The position numbers were made by a program, and so were the translations under genes. Below are positions 8,258 through 15,934 of a stretch of 64,000 nt of DNA, piece after piece. The notes beneath the pieces were generated by a model. That model was not told where the DNA came from, did not search any database, and saw only the letters and a program-made list of their open reading frames with translations. How positions within the stretch are numbered: the first letter of the stretch is position 1; each line of letters starts with the position of its first letter. Location of the stretch: positions 124,001 through 188,000 of the forward strand of contig JADKDT010000001.1 in assembly GCA_016714465.1 (NCBI GenBank), in the 5' to 3' direction. The DNA is from Candidatus Brachythrix odensensis. GTDB lineage: Bacteria > Chloroflexota > Anaerolineae > J036 > Brachytrichaceae.

Positions 8258-9667
8258 TTAGCGGATGCCGTTGAGGTCCGGGTTGCGGCTCTCGGCGGCC
8301 TCGCGCACGACCGGCCCGTTCACGGCAAAACCGTCATATTCGGCGTCGTCCTCGGAAAACGTCCAGTCGCCCAGAGTGTAGGGGATGGCGCTGGTGGCGG
8401 AGAGCCATTCACCGTTCAGCTTGCGTCCAATGTGCAGGTGCGAAGCGATCGACAAACCGCCCTCGCAAGACGGATGCCCGATCTGCTCCCCAGCCCGCAC
8501 CCGCGCCCCTGTCTCGACCCGATCCTGGAAATAGATGTGCATGTAGAAGACCGCCCAGCCGATGCGCTCGTCTCCGCTCGGATGTAGCGCCAGCCCGACC
8601 TCGCCGTTGCGACTGCGCGCGATTACGCCGTCGGCCACGGCCAGCGTCCACTCCGGGAGCGCCCGGCAGCCCGACACGCTGTTGGTGGTGAAGTCGACCG
8701 CCCCCCATGGCCCGCCGACCCCCCACGGGCTGTGCGGTCCGCCCGTCAGAAGCCAGGTCTCGCCCTCTGCCCAGGGCAGGCGCAGGCGCGGCTGGCGCGT
8801 GCCGGCTGGCACTGGCGCGCCGGTATCGTATTGCGTCGGATCGCCAAACAACCGGCGATAGGTGGCCAGAAAGCCGCCGGGCGCCATTGCGGGTTCCCAA
8901 CTCTTCGGGCCGGCGACCGCCGCGATGAAATTCATCAGCCCGGCTGTCCCCGCGTTAATGCCCTGCGGCAGGCCAATGGCCCCGCCGGCATCCAACGTCG
9001 CGAAGTCACGCGTGCCGAGCCGCCAGCCGTAATAGCCCTCGTTCAGGCGGGCCGCCGCCCAGGCCACTTGCAGATACAGGTTTGGCCGCTGCGCGTTGAT
9101 CTCGCCAAAAGGGTAGGTGCGGTTGTTGCCCGCCGGCGACGGGTTGTCGACCCAGCCGCCCTGCCATTCGAGCAGGGCCAGCAGCAGGCGCGGATTGACG
9201 CTGAACTGATACGCGACCGTGTCGATGATCTGCTCGCCGCTTAGGACTTTCTCCCGCACGTTCTCGGAGTAGCGGGTGATGTAGCCGCGCCGGCCAGCCA
9301 AAAAGGCGGTCATATTGAAGGCCGCCGCCGCCGGTCCGTTCACCAGTTCACTGTCCGGGATCAGCCGCGTCACCGGCGCGACGGCGATTTTCTGCGGCGG
9401 ACGCAAGACGACCATGGCGTTGGATTGTTCGCGGATGGCGCGCCCGAGTGGTAGCGCGGTGGGCGCCGGTGTGGGCGTGAGTGTGGCGGTCGGTTTGGGG
9501 CGAATTGCGTCAAAGAATGACGGCGCTTCTGTTGGGGCTGCCGACGCCGCGGCGGCCAGCGCGCCATCAGGCCGCGGCGCGACCGCCGCCGATGTGCCCG
9601 TCGATACCGTAAGCAGGATCTCCGCCACCACCAGCACGATCAGGAGCAGCGGCGCCGCGCGTTTCAT
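8258..9667 (-). CDS. Secreted M23-family metallopeptidase
   Basis: This 469-residue protein starts with a hydrophobic export signal (residues 4-30) and a Thr/Pro-rich linker (about 55-75). A helical middle domain follows (QIIDTVAYQFSVNPRLLLALLEW, residues 146-168), resembling lysozyme-like or LysM-less cell-wall domains. The C-terminal third is an M23 (LytM/lysostaphin-like) fold: His312 in GGPHSPWG, Asp325 in GAVDF, and the HxH pair His410/His412 in ASHLHIGR are the expected Zn ligands and catalytic residues; His377 in YMHIY fits the additional conserved histidine. Such enzymes cut peptidoglycan peptide bridges outside the membrane. A TAACAT hexamer ends 9 nt before the ATG and no ribosome binding site is seen, so it may be leaderless. 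Confidence 0.85.
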   Translation of the reverse strand: MKRAAPLLLIVLVVAEILLTVSTGTSAAVAPRPDGALAAAASAAPTEAPSFFDAIRPKPTATLTPTPAPTALPLGRAIREQSNAMVVLRPPQKIAVAPVTRLIPDSELVNGPAAAAFNMTAFLAGRRGYITRYSENVREKVLSGEQIIDTVAYQFSVNPRLLLALLEWQGGWVDNPSPAGNNRTYPFGEINAQRPNLYLQVAWAAARLNEGYYGWRLGTRDFATLDAGGAIGLPQGINAGTAGLMNFIAAVAGPKSWEPAMAPGGFLATYRRLFGDPTQYDTGAPVPAGTRQPRLRLPWAEGETWLLTGGPHSPWGVGGPWGAVDFTTNSVSGCRALPEWTLAVADGVIARSRNGEVGLALHPSGDERIGWAVFYMHIYFQDRVETGARVRAGEQIGHPSCEGGLSIASHLHIGRKLNGEWLSATSAIPYTLGDWTFSEDDAEYDGFAVNGPVVREAAESRNPDLNGIR

Positions 9668-9676
9668 GAAGAGCGT

Positions 9677-9682
9677 ATGTTA
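9677..9682 (-). promoter_or_regulatory. Candidate -10 box of the M23 gene
   Basis: TAACAT on the minus strand, 9 nt before the ATG at 9667. It fits the leaderless spacing seen at many starts in this window. No clear -35 is visible. Confidence 0.4.
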
Positions 9683-9686
9683 CCTT

Positions 9687-11471
9687 TTATTCGCCCTTCA
9701 TCACCCTTTCCGCTTCGCGCAATAACTGCTCGGCCCCTTGCACGCCGGTCTTGCCGGTCGTGCCCAGCATCTGGGCGATCTCCTCGACCCGTTCCTTGCG
9801 GCTGAGCGCGCGCACGCTCGTGGCGGTCCGGTTGTCGCGGGTGATCTTCTCCACCCGCAAATGGGCCGCCCCAAAGGCCGCCAACTGGGGCAGGTGGGTG
9901 ACGCACAACACCTGGTGACCGCGCGACAGGCCCCACAACTTGGTCCCTACAACCGTCCCGACCCGGCCGCCGATGCCCTGATCAATCTCGTCGAAAATCA
10001 GGGTGGGTGTGCTGGCCGAGCGAGACAGCACGGTCTGAATGGCCAGCATCAACCGGGCAGTCTCGCCCCCCGACGCCACTTTGACCAACGGTTTAAAGCC
10101 CTCACCGAGGTTGGGCGCAATCAGAAACTCGATCCGGTCGAGGCCGGTCGCGTCGAAGCGGACCGGGCCGGCCAGCGGCGCGCCCGGAGTGGAACGCAAT
10201 GCCGCCAGCCGCTCGAGTTCGGCCGGCGGCAGGTCGAGCCCGCCCTCGCCGGTCTCATAGCCAAAGCCCGCCGCAAAACGAGCGCCACCCATCCGCAAAT
10301 CCTGCAGCTCGATCTCGACCTCGGCCGCGAGCCGGGCTGCCGCCTGCGCGCGCTTGCGCGAGAGCGCGAGGGCACGGGTTGCCAGTTCGGCGGCCTGTTC
10401 CCGCTCTTGCTGGCGCAGGGCGGCCAACCGCTCCTCGCTGTTCTCGATCTGGGCGAGTTCGGCCTCGGCCTGCTCCGCAAAGGCCAGCACGACCGGCACC
10501 GATTCGCCATACTTGCGTTTGAGCTTCTTGAGCGACTCAAGCCGCGACTCGACCGTGCGCAGGCGCTGCGGGTTGAACTCGATCGCCTCGCGATAATCGC
10601 GGATCGAGCGGGCCACATCCTCGATCACGGCGGTCGCGTCGTTGAGCTGGCGGCTGTAATCCTCGAATTGCTTGTCGTAGCGAATCAACGCCGTCAGGGC
10701 GCGGGCGGCCTGGGCGATCTGGTCGAGGGCGGCCGGCGATTCGCGGGTGGACTCATAAAGCGCGACATAGGCGGCATCGGCATGCTCGGCCAGGGCCTCG
10801 GCGTTCGCCAGCCGGAGGTGTTCCTCGGTCAGGGCCTCCTCTTCATTGGGCTTGAGCCGCGCCGCCCGGATTTCCTCGAGCTGGAACTTGAGCATGTCGA
10901 CCCGCCGGGCGCGCTCGCGGGCGTGGGCGGTGATGTCGTCGATGTCCTTGCGCGTCTCGCGCAGCGCGGCAACCTTCTCAGCCACCCCTTTGCGCATCTC
11001 CCAACCGCCGGCGTAGGTGTCCAACAGGTTCACGTGCTCGCGCACCCGCAACAGCGACAAATGCTCGCTCTGGCCGTGCGCGTCGATGAGCAACTCTCCA
11101 ATCTGGCGCAGGACGGATTGGCTGACCGCCCGGCCGTTGACCCGGCACAACGCCCGGCCGTTGGATCGCACTTCGCGGGCGAGCACGATCTGGCGGGGGT
11201 CTTCGTTTTCGAGCCCGTTTTCGGACAGCACCGCGTCGACCTGCGGGCTGCGTTGCGCGTCCAGGGTGAACACCCCCTCTATATGAGCGCGTTCGCATCC
11301 GGCCCGGACCTGGCCGGCCTCGGCCCGATCGCCCAGCAACAGGCTGATGGCGTCGAGCAGGATGCTCTTGCCCGCCCCGGTTTCGCCCGTGATGGCGTTC
11401 AGACCCGGCAGGAACTCGACGCTCAAGGCGTCGATGATGGCGAAGTCGCGCACGCGCAGTTCGGTCAACAT
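9687..11471 (-). CDS. recN: DNA repair protein RecN
   Basis: RecN is an SMC-like ATPase that acts at double-strand breaks before RecA-dependent repair. The 594-residue product begins MLTELRVRDFAIIDAL, the normal RecN N-terminus. Walker A GETGAGKS is at residues 29-36. A long Glu/Arg/Ala-rich coiled-coil arm (about 150-370) follows. Then come the ABC signature region KVASGGETARLMLAIQ, Walker B TLIFDEIDQGIGG and the H-loop VLCVTHLPQLAAF. A TTG at 11490-11492 could add 7 residues, but a TAAGAT hexamer overlaps it, which favours 11471. The gene is divergent from the yhcH-like gene and ends 20 nt upstream of the M23 gene. Confidence 0.97.
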   Translation of the reverse strand: MLTELRVRDFAIIDALSVEFLPGLNAITGETGAGKSILLDAISLLLGDRAEAGQVRAGCERAHIEGVFTLDAQRSPQVDAVLSENGLENEDPRQIVLAREVRSNGRALCRVNGRAVSQSVLRQIGELLIDAHGQSEHLSLLRVREHVNLLDTYAGGWEMRKGVAEKVAALRETRKDIDDITAHARERARRVDMLKFQLEEIRAARLKPNEEEALTEEHLRLANAEALAEHADAAYVALYESTRESPAALDQIAQAARALTALIRYDKQFEDYSRQLNDATAVIEDVARSIRDYREAIEFNPQRLRTVESRLESLKKLKRKYGESVPVVLAFAEQAEAELAQIENSEERLAALRQQEREQAAELATRALALSRKRAQAAARLAAEVEIELQDLRMGGARFAAGFGYETGEGGLDLPPAELERLAALRSTPGAPLAGPVRFDATGLDRIEFLIAPNLGEGFKPLVKVASGGETARLMLAIQTVLSRSASTPTLIFDEIDQGIGGRVGTVVGTKLWGLSRGHQVLCVTHLPQLAAFGAAHLRVEKITRDNRTATSVRALSRKERVEEIAQMLGTTGKTGVQGAEQLLREAERVMKGE

Positions 11472-11577
11472 GGTTTGGCGAAGATCGGCCAATCTTACCC
11501 CGGAAAGACGAAAGGTAGAACGGATGTTCTGCGGCGGTCGTTCCTCCTTCCCGATTATCCCGACACCGCCCCGAATC

Positions 11578-11597
11578 GCACCTGACGATTGGCTGAC
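11578..11597 (+). repeat. Short dispersed repeat, copy 1
   Basis: A 20-mer, GCACCTGACGATTGGCTGAC, matches 29635-29654 at 19 of 20 positions. In both places it lies 26-32 nt before a palindrome (P4 and P10). Confidence 0.75.
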
Positions 11598-11623
11598 GGT
11601 TGGCCTGGATTCGTCCTGAATGC

Positions 11624-11674
11624 TCGGCGAGACCGCAATCCCCGCGCGAAGCGCGGGGATTGCGGTCTCGCCGA
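11624..11674. repeat. Palindrome P4 (24-bp perfect stem, loop gaa)
   Basis: Arms 11624-11647 and 11651-11674 pair perfectly. The inner half-arm GACCGCAATCCCCGCGC is identical to that of P11 at 49322-49338, while the outermost bases differ and still pair. It lies between two divergent genes, not at a 3' end. Confidence 0.95.
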
Positions 11675-11687
11675 AGCGATTGGCCTC

Positions 11688-11693
11688 TATACT
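11688..11693 (+). promoter_or_regulatory. Candidate -10 box (TATACT) of the yhcH-like gene
   Basis: TATACT lies 11 nt before the ATG at 11705. There is no ribosome binding site, so a very short or absent leader is implied. Confidence 0.55.
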
Positions 11694-11704
11694 GCGGTCA
11701 CATC

Positions 11705-12166
11705 ATGATTATTTCCGACCTGACCCACGTCAACGACCAGCTTCGCCTGACCCCCCATTTCGAAAAGGGACTTGCCTTTCTGCATCGGACTGATCTCGCC
11801 ACGATGGCCGATGGCCGCGCCCCAATTGACGGCGACAATGTGTATGCCGAAGTGCAGTCGTATGTCACCAAGCCGGCGTCCGAGGCCAAATACGAGGCCC
11901 ATCGCCGCTACATCGACATTCAGTTCGTGGTGACGGGCGAGGAGACCATCGGCTGGGCGCCGATCGAGGATCTGCAGGTCAGCACGCCGTATGTTGAGCA
12001 GCATGATTACCTGCTGGGGTCGGTCGAGGAGTCCCGCACCATCCCGGCCCGCCTTCGGGCTGGCCAGTTCGCGATTCTCTTTCCCGCCGATGCCCATGCC
12101 CCGCGCCTGGCCACCACATCGCCCGTCGCGGTGCGCAAGATCGTGGTCAAGGTGCGGGTGGCGTAA
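11705..12166 (+). CDS. YhcH/YjgK/YiaL (DUF386) family protein
   Basis: This 153-residue cupin-like protein belongs to a family that includes EbgC and the sialic-acid-linked YhcH; members are proposed anomerases or sugar-binding helpers. Conserved pieces are EAHRRYIDIQFVVTGEE (residues 62-78), with the His-Arg-Tyr-Asp cluster, and AGQFAILFPADAHAPRL near the C-terminus, with metal-binding histidine, followed by the KIVVKV strand. The start at 11705 matches the family N-terminus MIISDL; the longer frame to 11600 runs through the palindrome and is not credible. TATACT ends 11 nt upstream. No sugar catabolic operon surrounds it, so its substrate is unknown. Confidence 0.85.
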   Translation: MIISDLTHVNDQLRLTPHFEKGLAFLHRTDLATMADGRAPIDGDNVYAEVQSYVTKPASEAKYEAHRRYIDIQFVVTGEETIGWAPIEDLQVSTPYVEQHDYLLGSVEESRTIPARLRAGQFAILFPADAHAPRLATTSPVAVRKIVVKVRVA

Positions 12167-12196
12167 GTCGCCCGTCCGGGCGCGAACCCGCCCGCC

Positions 12197-12202
12197 TATA
12201 CT
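12197..12202 (+). promoter_or_regulatory. Candidate -10 box (TATACT) of the 12211 gene
   Basis: TATACT lies 8 nt before the ATG at 12211, with no ribosome binding site. This suggests a leaderless transcript. Confidence 0.6.
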
Positions 12203-12210
12203 GCCCCGCC

Positions 12211-15200
12211 ATGACGACGCTGCAAGCGCCTTCCCGGCGGGGCCTGCGGGCGTTGGCATGGATCGCCGCCATCGCCGCGATCAATCTCGTGCTGATGGGG
12301 CTGACCCTTGCGCCTGTGCCGGAACAGGCCGCGGAAGCCTTCTTGTCCGTGTCCCCGGTGAGCCCGCCGTTCGGCGCCCGATTTGATCCGAGGCCGCCCG
12401 CGTCTGCTTCTCAACCCCGCGGGCCGCTTGCCCAAAACCCGCCGCCCAGCGCGCCATCCGCCATGTGCCAGACCAATGGCACGATCTGGGACATTGCCTC
12501 GCGCGGGGATACCCTGTATCTCGCGGGCATCTTTACCCAGGTGCGGCCGGCGGGCGCGCCGCTGGGCGACCCGGCCAGCCAGGACCGCAATGGCCTCGCC
12601 GCCTGTGACGCCAATACCGGCGCTATCCTCGCCTTTGATCCCAACCCGACCGCCACCCTCGCCGCCAATCTGAGCATCGAAACACTGGCCTTCTCGCAAG
12701 ATGGGGCGGCGCTCTACTTTGGCGGGCGCTTCGATGGCGTTGGTGGTGAGCCGCGCCGGAACGCGGCCGCCGTCGACGCCGTGACCGGCGCGCCGCTGGC
12801 CTGGGATCCGCGTCCAACGTCCAAGGTCTACGATATTGCGGTTTCGGGCGATGGCGCCACCGCCTTCGTCGGGGGCAGCTTTGGCCTCGTCGCGCATCAG
12901 GCTGCTGGCCCTGGCGCGCAGATCACTGGCTTTGCGCCCCAGATCAAGACGATGTCGGACACGGTCGCCTCGGTCCGGGCTCTGGCCCTCAGCGCTGACG
13001 GCGCAACGCTTTACTTTGGCGGCGGCGGCGGCCGAAGCAACCCCATCACCAGCACGCCCGCCATCACCAGTGGCTTCGCCCTGGTCAACGGCGCCTGGCG
13101 CGCCGGCGCGGCCGCCATCGACACGGTCACCGGCACAACCACCCGCGCCTTCGCGCCGCGCATCGAAGATCAGAAGGACACCGACCTGGTTGCGCAGATC
13201 TACGATATCGTTGTTCGCGACAGCGTGGTCTATTTGTGCGGCGACTGGTGGCTGACCAATGGCGGCGCAGCGCTGGGCGGATGGGGCGAGCCCGATCCCA
13301 ACGGGCGGCAGTCCAATCTCGGGCGATTCAACGCCGTCAGCGGTGCCTGGGACGCCTCTTGGAAGCCCTGGACCGATGGCGGCGCGCAGGGCTGTGATCT
13401 TGACGCCGCCAACAGCGCCCTCGTCGTTGGCGGGCATTTCGTCAAACATGGCGGCCCGGCCCAGTTTACATCGACTGTGCCCTCGCAAAAGGGACTGGCG
13501 GTCTTTGACCTGATCACGGCGGAGCCCGTCACCTGGAGCGCGGCCCTGTCCGGCGGGACGAACCCCGAGGCCTTCGCCGTCCGGGTGCGGGACAACCAGT
13601 ACGTTGTTGGGGGCGCGTTTCCAGGGGTCAACGCCGTCGCCCAGCAGAACCTCGCCGCGTTCACGCTCCGTCCAGCAGTCATGACCTACGTCATCCAGAT
13701 CAGCGTGGATGGCCTCGGCTCGGCCTATGTTCAGTCGCTGCTCGCCGCCAATCAAATCCCGAGCCTTGCCCGTCTCCTGAACGAAGGCGCCGGCACGCTC
13801 AATGCCCGGACCGACTTCGACTTCAGCATCACCCTGCCCAATCACACCGCGATGCTGACCGGCCGGCCGGTCTATGACAAGTTCGGCGACAACACCACTG
13901 GCCACCAATGGACGGGCAACGGCGATCCATTGCCTGGTCAAACCCTCCACAGCAACCGGGGCTTCTATATCGCCAGCGTTTTCGATGTCGCCCACGACAA
14001 CGGCCTGACCACCGGCGCGTATGCGAGCAAGAGCAAGTTCTCGCTTTACGACACGTCATACAACAGCGCGAACGGCGCCCCAGACACGAACGGCGCCAAC
14101 AACGGCCCGGACAAGATCGACACGAATGTCGTCGCGGCCGGCAATTCGCCGGCCATGATCAGCGCGCTTTTGGATAGCCTGCGCGCGAATCCGACCCAGT
14201 ACACCTTCGTTCACTTCCATGATCCCGACAGCGCCGGGCACGCCAGCGGCTGGGGGAGCGCAAATTACAGCGCGGCGGTGATCGCGGTGGATGGCCATCT
14301 AGGCCAATTGCTTGCCGCCATCGAGCAATCACCCGCGCTCGCGGGGCGCACGACCGTCATCCTCACCGCCGACCATGGCGGCTCGGGGACCGGTCACAGC
14401 GACGCGAGCCAACCCATCCACTACACCATCCCCTTCGTAGTCTGGGGTCCGGGCATCCCCCATGTTGATCTGTATGCGCTGAACGGGTTCGCGACCACCG
14501 ACCCGGGTGGGACACGTCCGGACTTCGCGCTCACCGGTATGCCGATCCGGAATGGTGACGCCGGAAACTGCGCATTGCGCCGGCTTGGTCTGCCCCAGAT
14601 CCCCGGCTCGCGCATCGCCAATCTGAACAACCCGTGCAGTCCCGTCGTCGCGCCCGTCGCGCCGCCCAGCACGACGTCCCCGCTCACCCAGACGGTCACC
14701 CTGATCCTGCCCAACGGTGCCTGGCGTTATCGCGATGATGGCATTGATCAAGGGACAGCCTGGCGCGAAGCCGCCTTCGACGACTCGGGCTGGAGCAGCG
14801 GTAGCGCCGAGCTGGGCTATGGCGATGGCGACGAAGCGACGGCTGTTGGCTTTGGAGCCAACCCGAACGGCAAGTTCATTACCACCTGGTTCCGCCGCGC
14901 GTTCACCATCACCAACCCTGCTTCGGTCATGTCTCTCACCCTCGAGCTCGTTCGCGACGACGGTGCGGTGGTCTACCTGAACGACGCCGAGGTCTTTCGC
15001 AGCAACATGCCGGCAGGGGTGATCACCCACACCACCCTCGCGGGCGGCAATACCGGGGTTGAGAGCGCCTGGCATGTCACCTCGGTGTCACCCAGCCTGC
15101 TGGTCAATGGCCCCAACGTGCTGGCCGTCGAGATACACCAGGGTCTCCCGACCAGCTCGGACATCAGTTTCAATGCCTCGCTCAGCGCCATCGTCCCGTT

Positions 15201-15234
15201 ACGCAGGGCCTTCGTGCCCGTGATGATTCGGTAA
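12211..15234 (+). CDS. Secreted three-part protein: beta-propeller-like, type I phosphodiesterase, C-terminal jelly-roll-like domain
   Basis: This 1007-residue protein has an N-terminal membrane/signal segment (residues 12-36). Residues 90-480 hold repeated blades of the delta-60/propeller type (SRGDTLYLAGIFTQV, DGAALYFGGRFDGVGG, DGATAFVGGSFG). Residues 490-800 are an alkaline-phosphatase-superfamily phosphodiesterase/pyrophosphatase: metal Asp in QISVDGLGS, nucleophile Thr in ITLPNHTAMLTG, FHDPDSAGHASG and LTADHGGSGTGHS complete the two-metal site. The last 170 residues (GAWRYRDDG, WSSGSAELGYGDGD, VVYLNDAEVFRSN) look like a carbohydrate-binding-like jelly roll common in secreted proteins. 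It probably cleaves phosphodiester or phosphate esters outside the cell. The substrate is unknown. Confidence 0.82.
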   Translation: MTTLQAPSRRGLRALAWIAAIAAINLVLMGLTLAPVPEQAAEAFLSVSPVSPPFGARFDPRPPASASQPRGPLAQNPPPSAPSAMCQTNGTIWDIASRGDTLYLAGIFTQVRPAGAPLGDPASQDRNGLAACDANTGAILAFDPNPTATLAANLSIETLAFSQDGAALYFGGRFDGVGGEPRRNAAAVDAVTGAPLAWDPRPTSKVYDIAVSGDGATAFVGGSFGLVAHQAAGPGAQITGFAPQIKTMSDTVASVRALALSADGATLYFGGGGGRSNPITSTPAITSGFALVNGAWRAGAAAIDTVTGTTTRAFAPRIEDQKDTDLVAQIYDIVVRDSVVYLCGDWWLTNGGAALGGWGEPDPNGRQSNLGRFNAVSGAWDASWKPWTDGGAQGCDLDAANSALVVGGHFVKHGGPAQFTSTVPSQKGLAVFDLITAEPVTWSAALSGGTNPEAFAVRVRDNQYVVGGAFPGVNAVAQQNLAAFTLRPAVMTYVIQISVDGLGSAYVQSLLAANQIPSLARLLNEGAGTLNARTDFDFSITLPNHTAMLTGRPVYDKFGDNTTGHQWTGNGDPLPGQTLHSNRGFYIASVFDVAHDNGLTTGAYASKSKFSLYDTSYNSANGAPDTNGANNGPDKIDTNVVAAGNSPAMISALLDSLRANPTQYTFVHFHDPDSAGHASGWGSANYSAAVIAVDGHLGQLLAAIEQSPALAGRTTVILTADHGGSGTGHSDASQPIHYTIPFVVWGPGIPHVDLYALNGFATTDPGGTRPDFALTGMPIRNGDAGNCALRRLGLPQIPGSRIANLNNPCSPVVAPVAPPSTTSPLTQTVTLILPNGAWRYRDDGIDQGTAWREAAFDDSGWSSGSAELGYGDGDEATAVGFGANPNGKFITTWFRRAFTITNPASVMSLTLELVRDDGAVVYLNDAEVFRSNMPAGVITHTTLAGGNTGVESAWHVTSVSPSLLVNGPNVLAVEIHQGLPTSSDISFNASLSAIVPLRRAFVPVMIR

Positions 15235-15371
15235 TCCCGCGCCGGGCGCCCGGGGGGGGTTAGAAGAACGGAAGAAGGGAAGCCGCAAGTATCCCTCTCC
15301 TCCTCCCGGGCGTCGGGCGGCCGTGCACATGTTCCCGCTTGGGATGCGACTTTACGGGATCCTTGCCGGAA

Positions 15372-15403
15372 ATCCGACCGGTGATCCGACCGGTGATCCG
15401 ACT
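15372..15403 (+). repeat. 12-bp tandem repeat upstream of the BCCP gene
   Basis: The unit ATCCGACCGGTG occurs twice in full and once in part just before the -10 box at 15419. It could be an operator-like direct repeat. The remainder of the 15235-15432 gap shows no gene. Confidence 0.6.
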
Positions 15404-15418
15404 GCGCCCTTCCGCCGC

Positions 15419-15424
15419 TACAAT
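15419..15424 (+). promoter_or_regulatory. Candidate -10 box (TACAAT) of the BCCP gene
   Basis: TACAAT lies 8 nt before the ATG at 15433 with no ribosome binding site. This implies a leaderless transcript. Confidence 0.6.
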
Positions 15425-15432
15425 ACGCCGCC

Positions 15433-15930
15433 ATGAAGTACATCACCGTCGTTGGCGATAAATCCTTCACCATCGACATCAATCGGGAAGGGACGGTCCT
15501 GATCGACGGTGTGCCGCGCGCCCTCGATTTCCAATCGATCGACAATGGCGGACTGTATTCGATTTTGCTCGACAACAAGTCATTTGAAGCCCTCGTCGAG
15601 CAAAGCGAAGGCGAATACCAGGTTCTGATCAGCGGCACGCTCTATCACGTCAATGTCGTCGATGAGCGCGCCAAGCGCCTGGCTGAGGCCGGCGGTGCCT
15701 TTGCCCCGACCACGGGCGAGCTCAATATCAAGTCACCCATGCCCGGGCTCATTGTCGCCATCCCGGTGAAAGAAGGCGATCACATCAAGAAGGGCCAGGT
15801 TCTGGTCGTGCTCGAGTCCATGAAGATGGAGAACGAGCTCAAAGCGCCGCGCGACGGCCACGTTTCGAGCATCAAGGTCGCCCCGCATCAGGCCGTCGAG
15901 CACGGCCAGGTCCTGCTGGTACTCACGTGA
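15433..15930 (+). CDS. Biotin carboxyl carrier protein (biotin/lipoyl attachment domain)
   Basis: This 165-residue carrier protein swings a biotin between the carboxylase and transferase of an acyl-CoA or oxo-acid carboxylase. The C-terminal domain (about 97-165) has the biotinylation site VLESMKMENEL with Lys131, the PMPG turn (residues 102-105), and the KEGDHIKKGQ hairpin typical of biotinyl domains. The N-terminal 90 residues (VGDKSFTIDI, VLIDGVPRALDF, YQVLISGTLYHVNVVDE) resemble the BT-like linker domain found in propionyl-CoA or pyruvate carboxylase alpha subunits. No carboxylase subunit lies in this window, so the partner enzyme is unknown. recJ starts 4 nt after the stop, so the two probably share a transcript. 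Confidence 0.92.
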   Translation: MKYITVVGDKSFTIDINREGTVLIDGVPRALDFQSIDNGGLYSILLDNKSFEALVEQSEGEYQVLISGTLYHVNVVDERAKRLAEAGGAFAPTTGELNIKSPMPGLIVAIPVKEGDHIKKGQVLVVLESMKMENELKAPRDGHVSSIKVAPHQAVEHGQVLLVLT

Positions 15931-15934
15931 TGGC

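Noticed and set aside
9738..11585. A 615-codon open frame on the plus strand opposite recN
   Set aside because: Shadow of recN. No motif, and it runs through the recN start region and intergenic sequence.
12196..13995. A 599-codon open frame on the minus strand opposite the phosphodiesterase gene
   Set aside because: Shadow frame with repetitive Gly/Arg/Asp composition. The plus strand has clear catalytic motifs.
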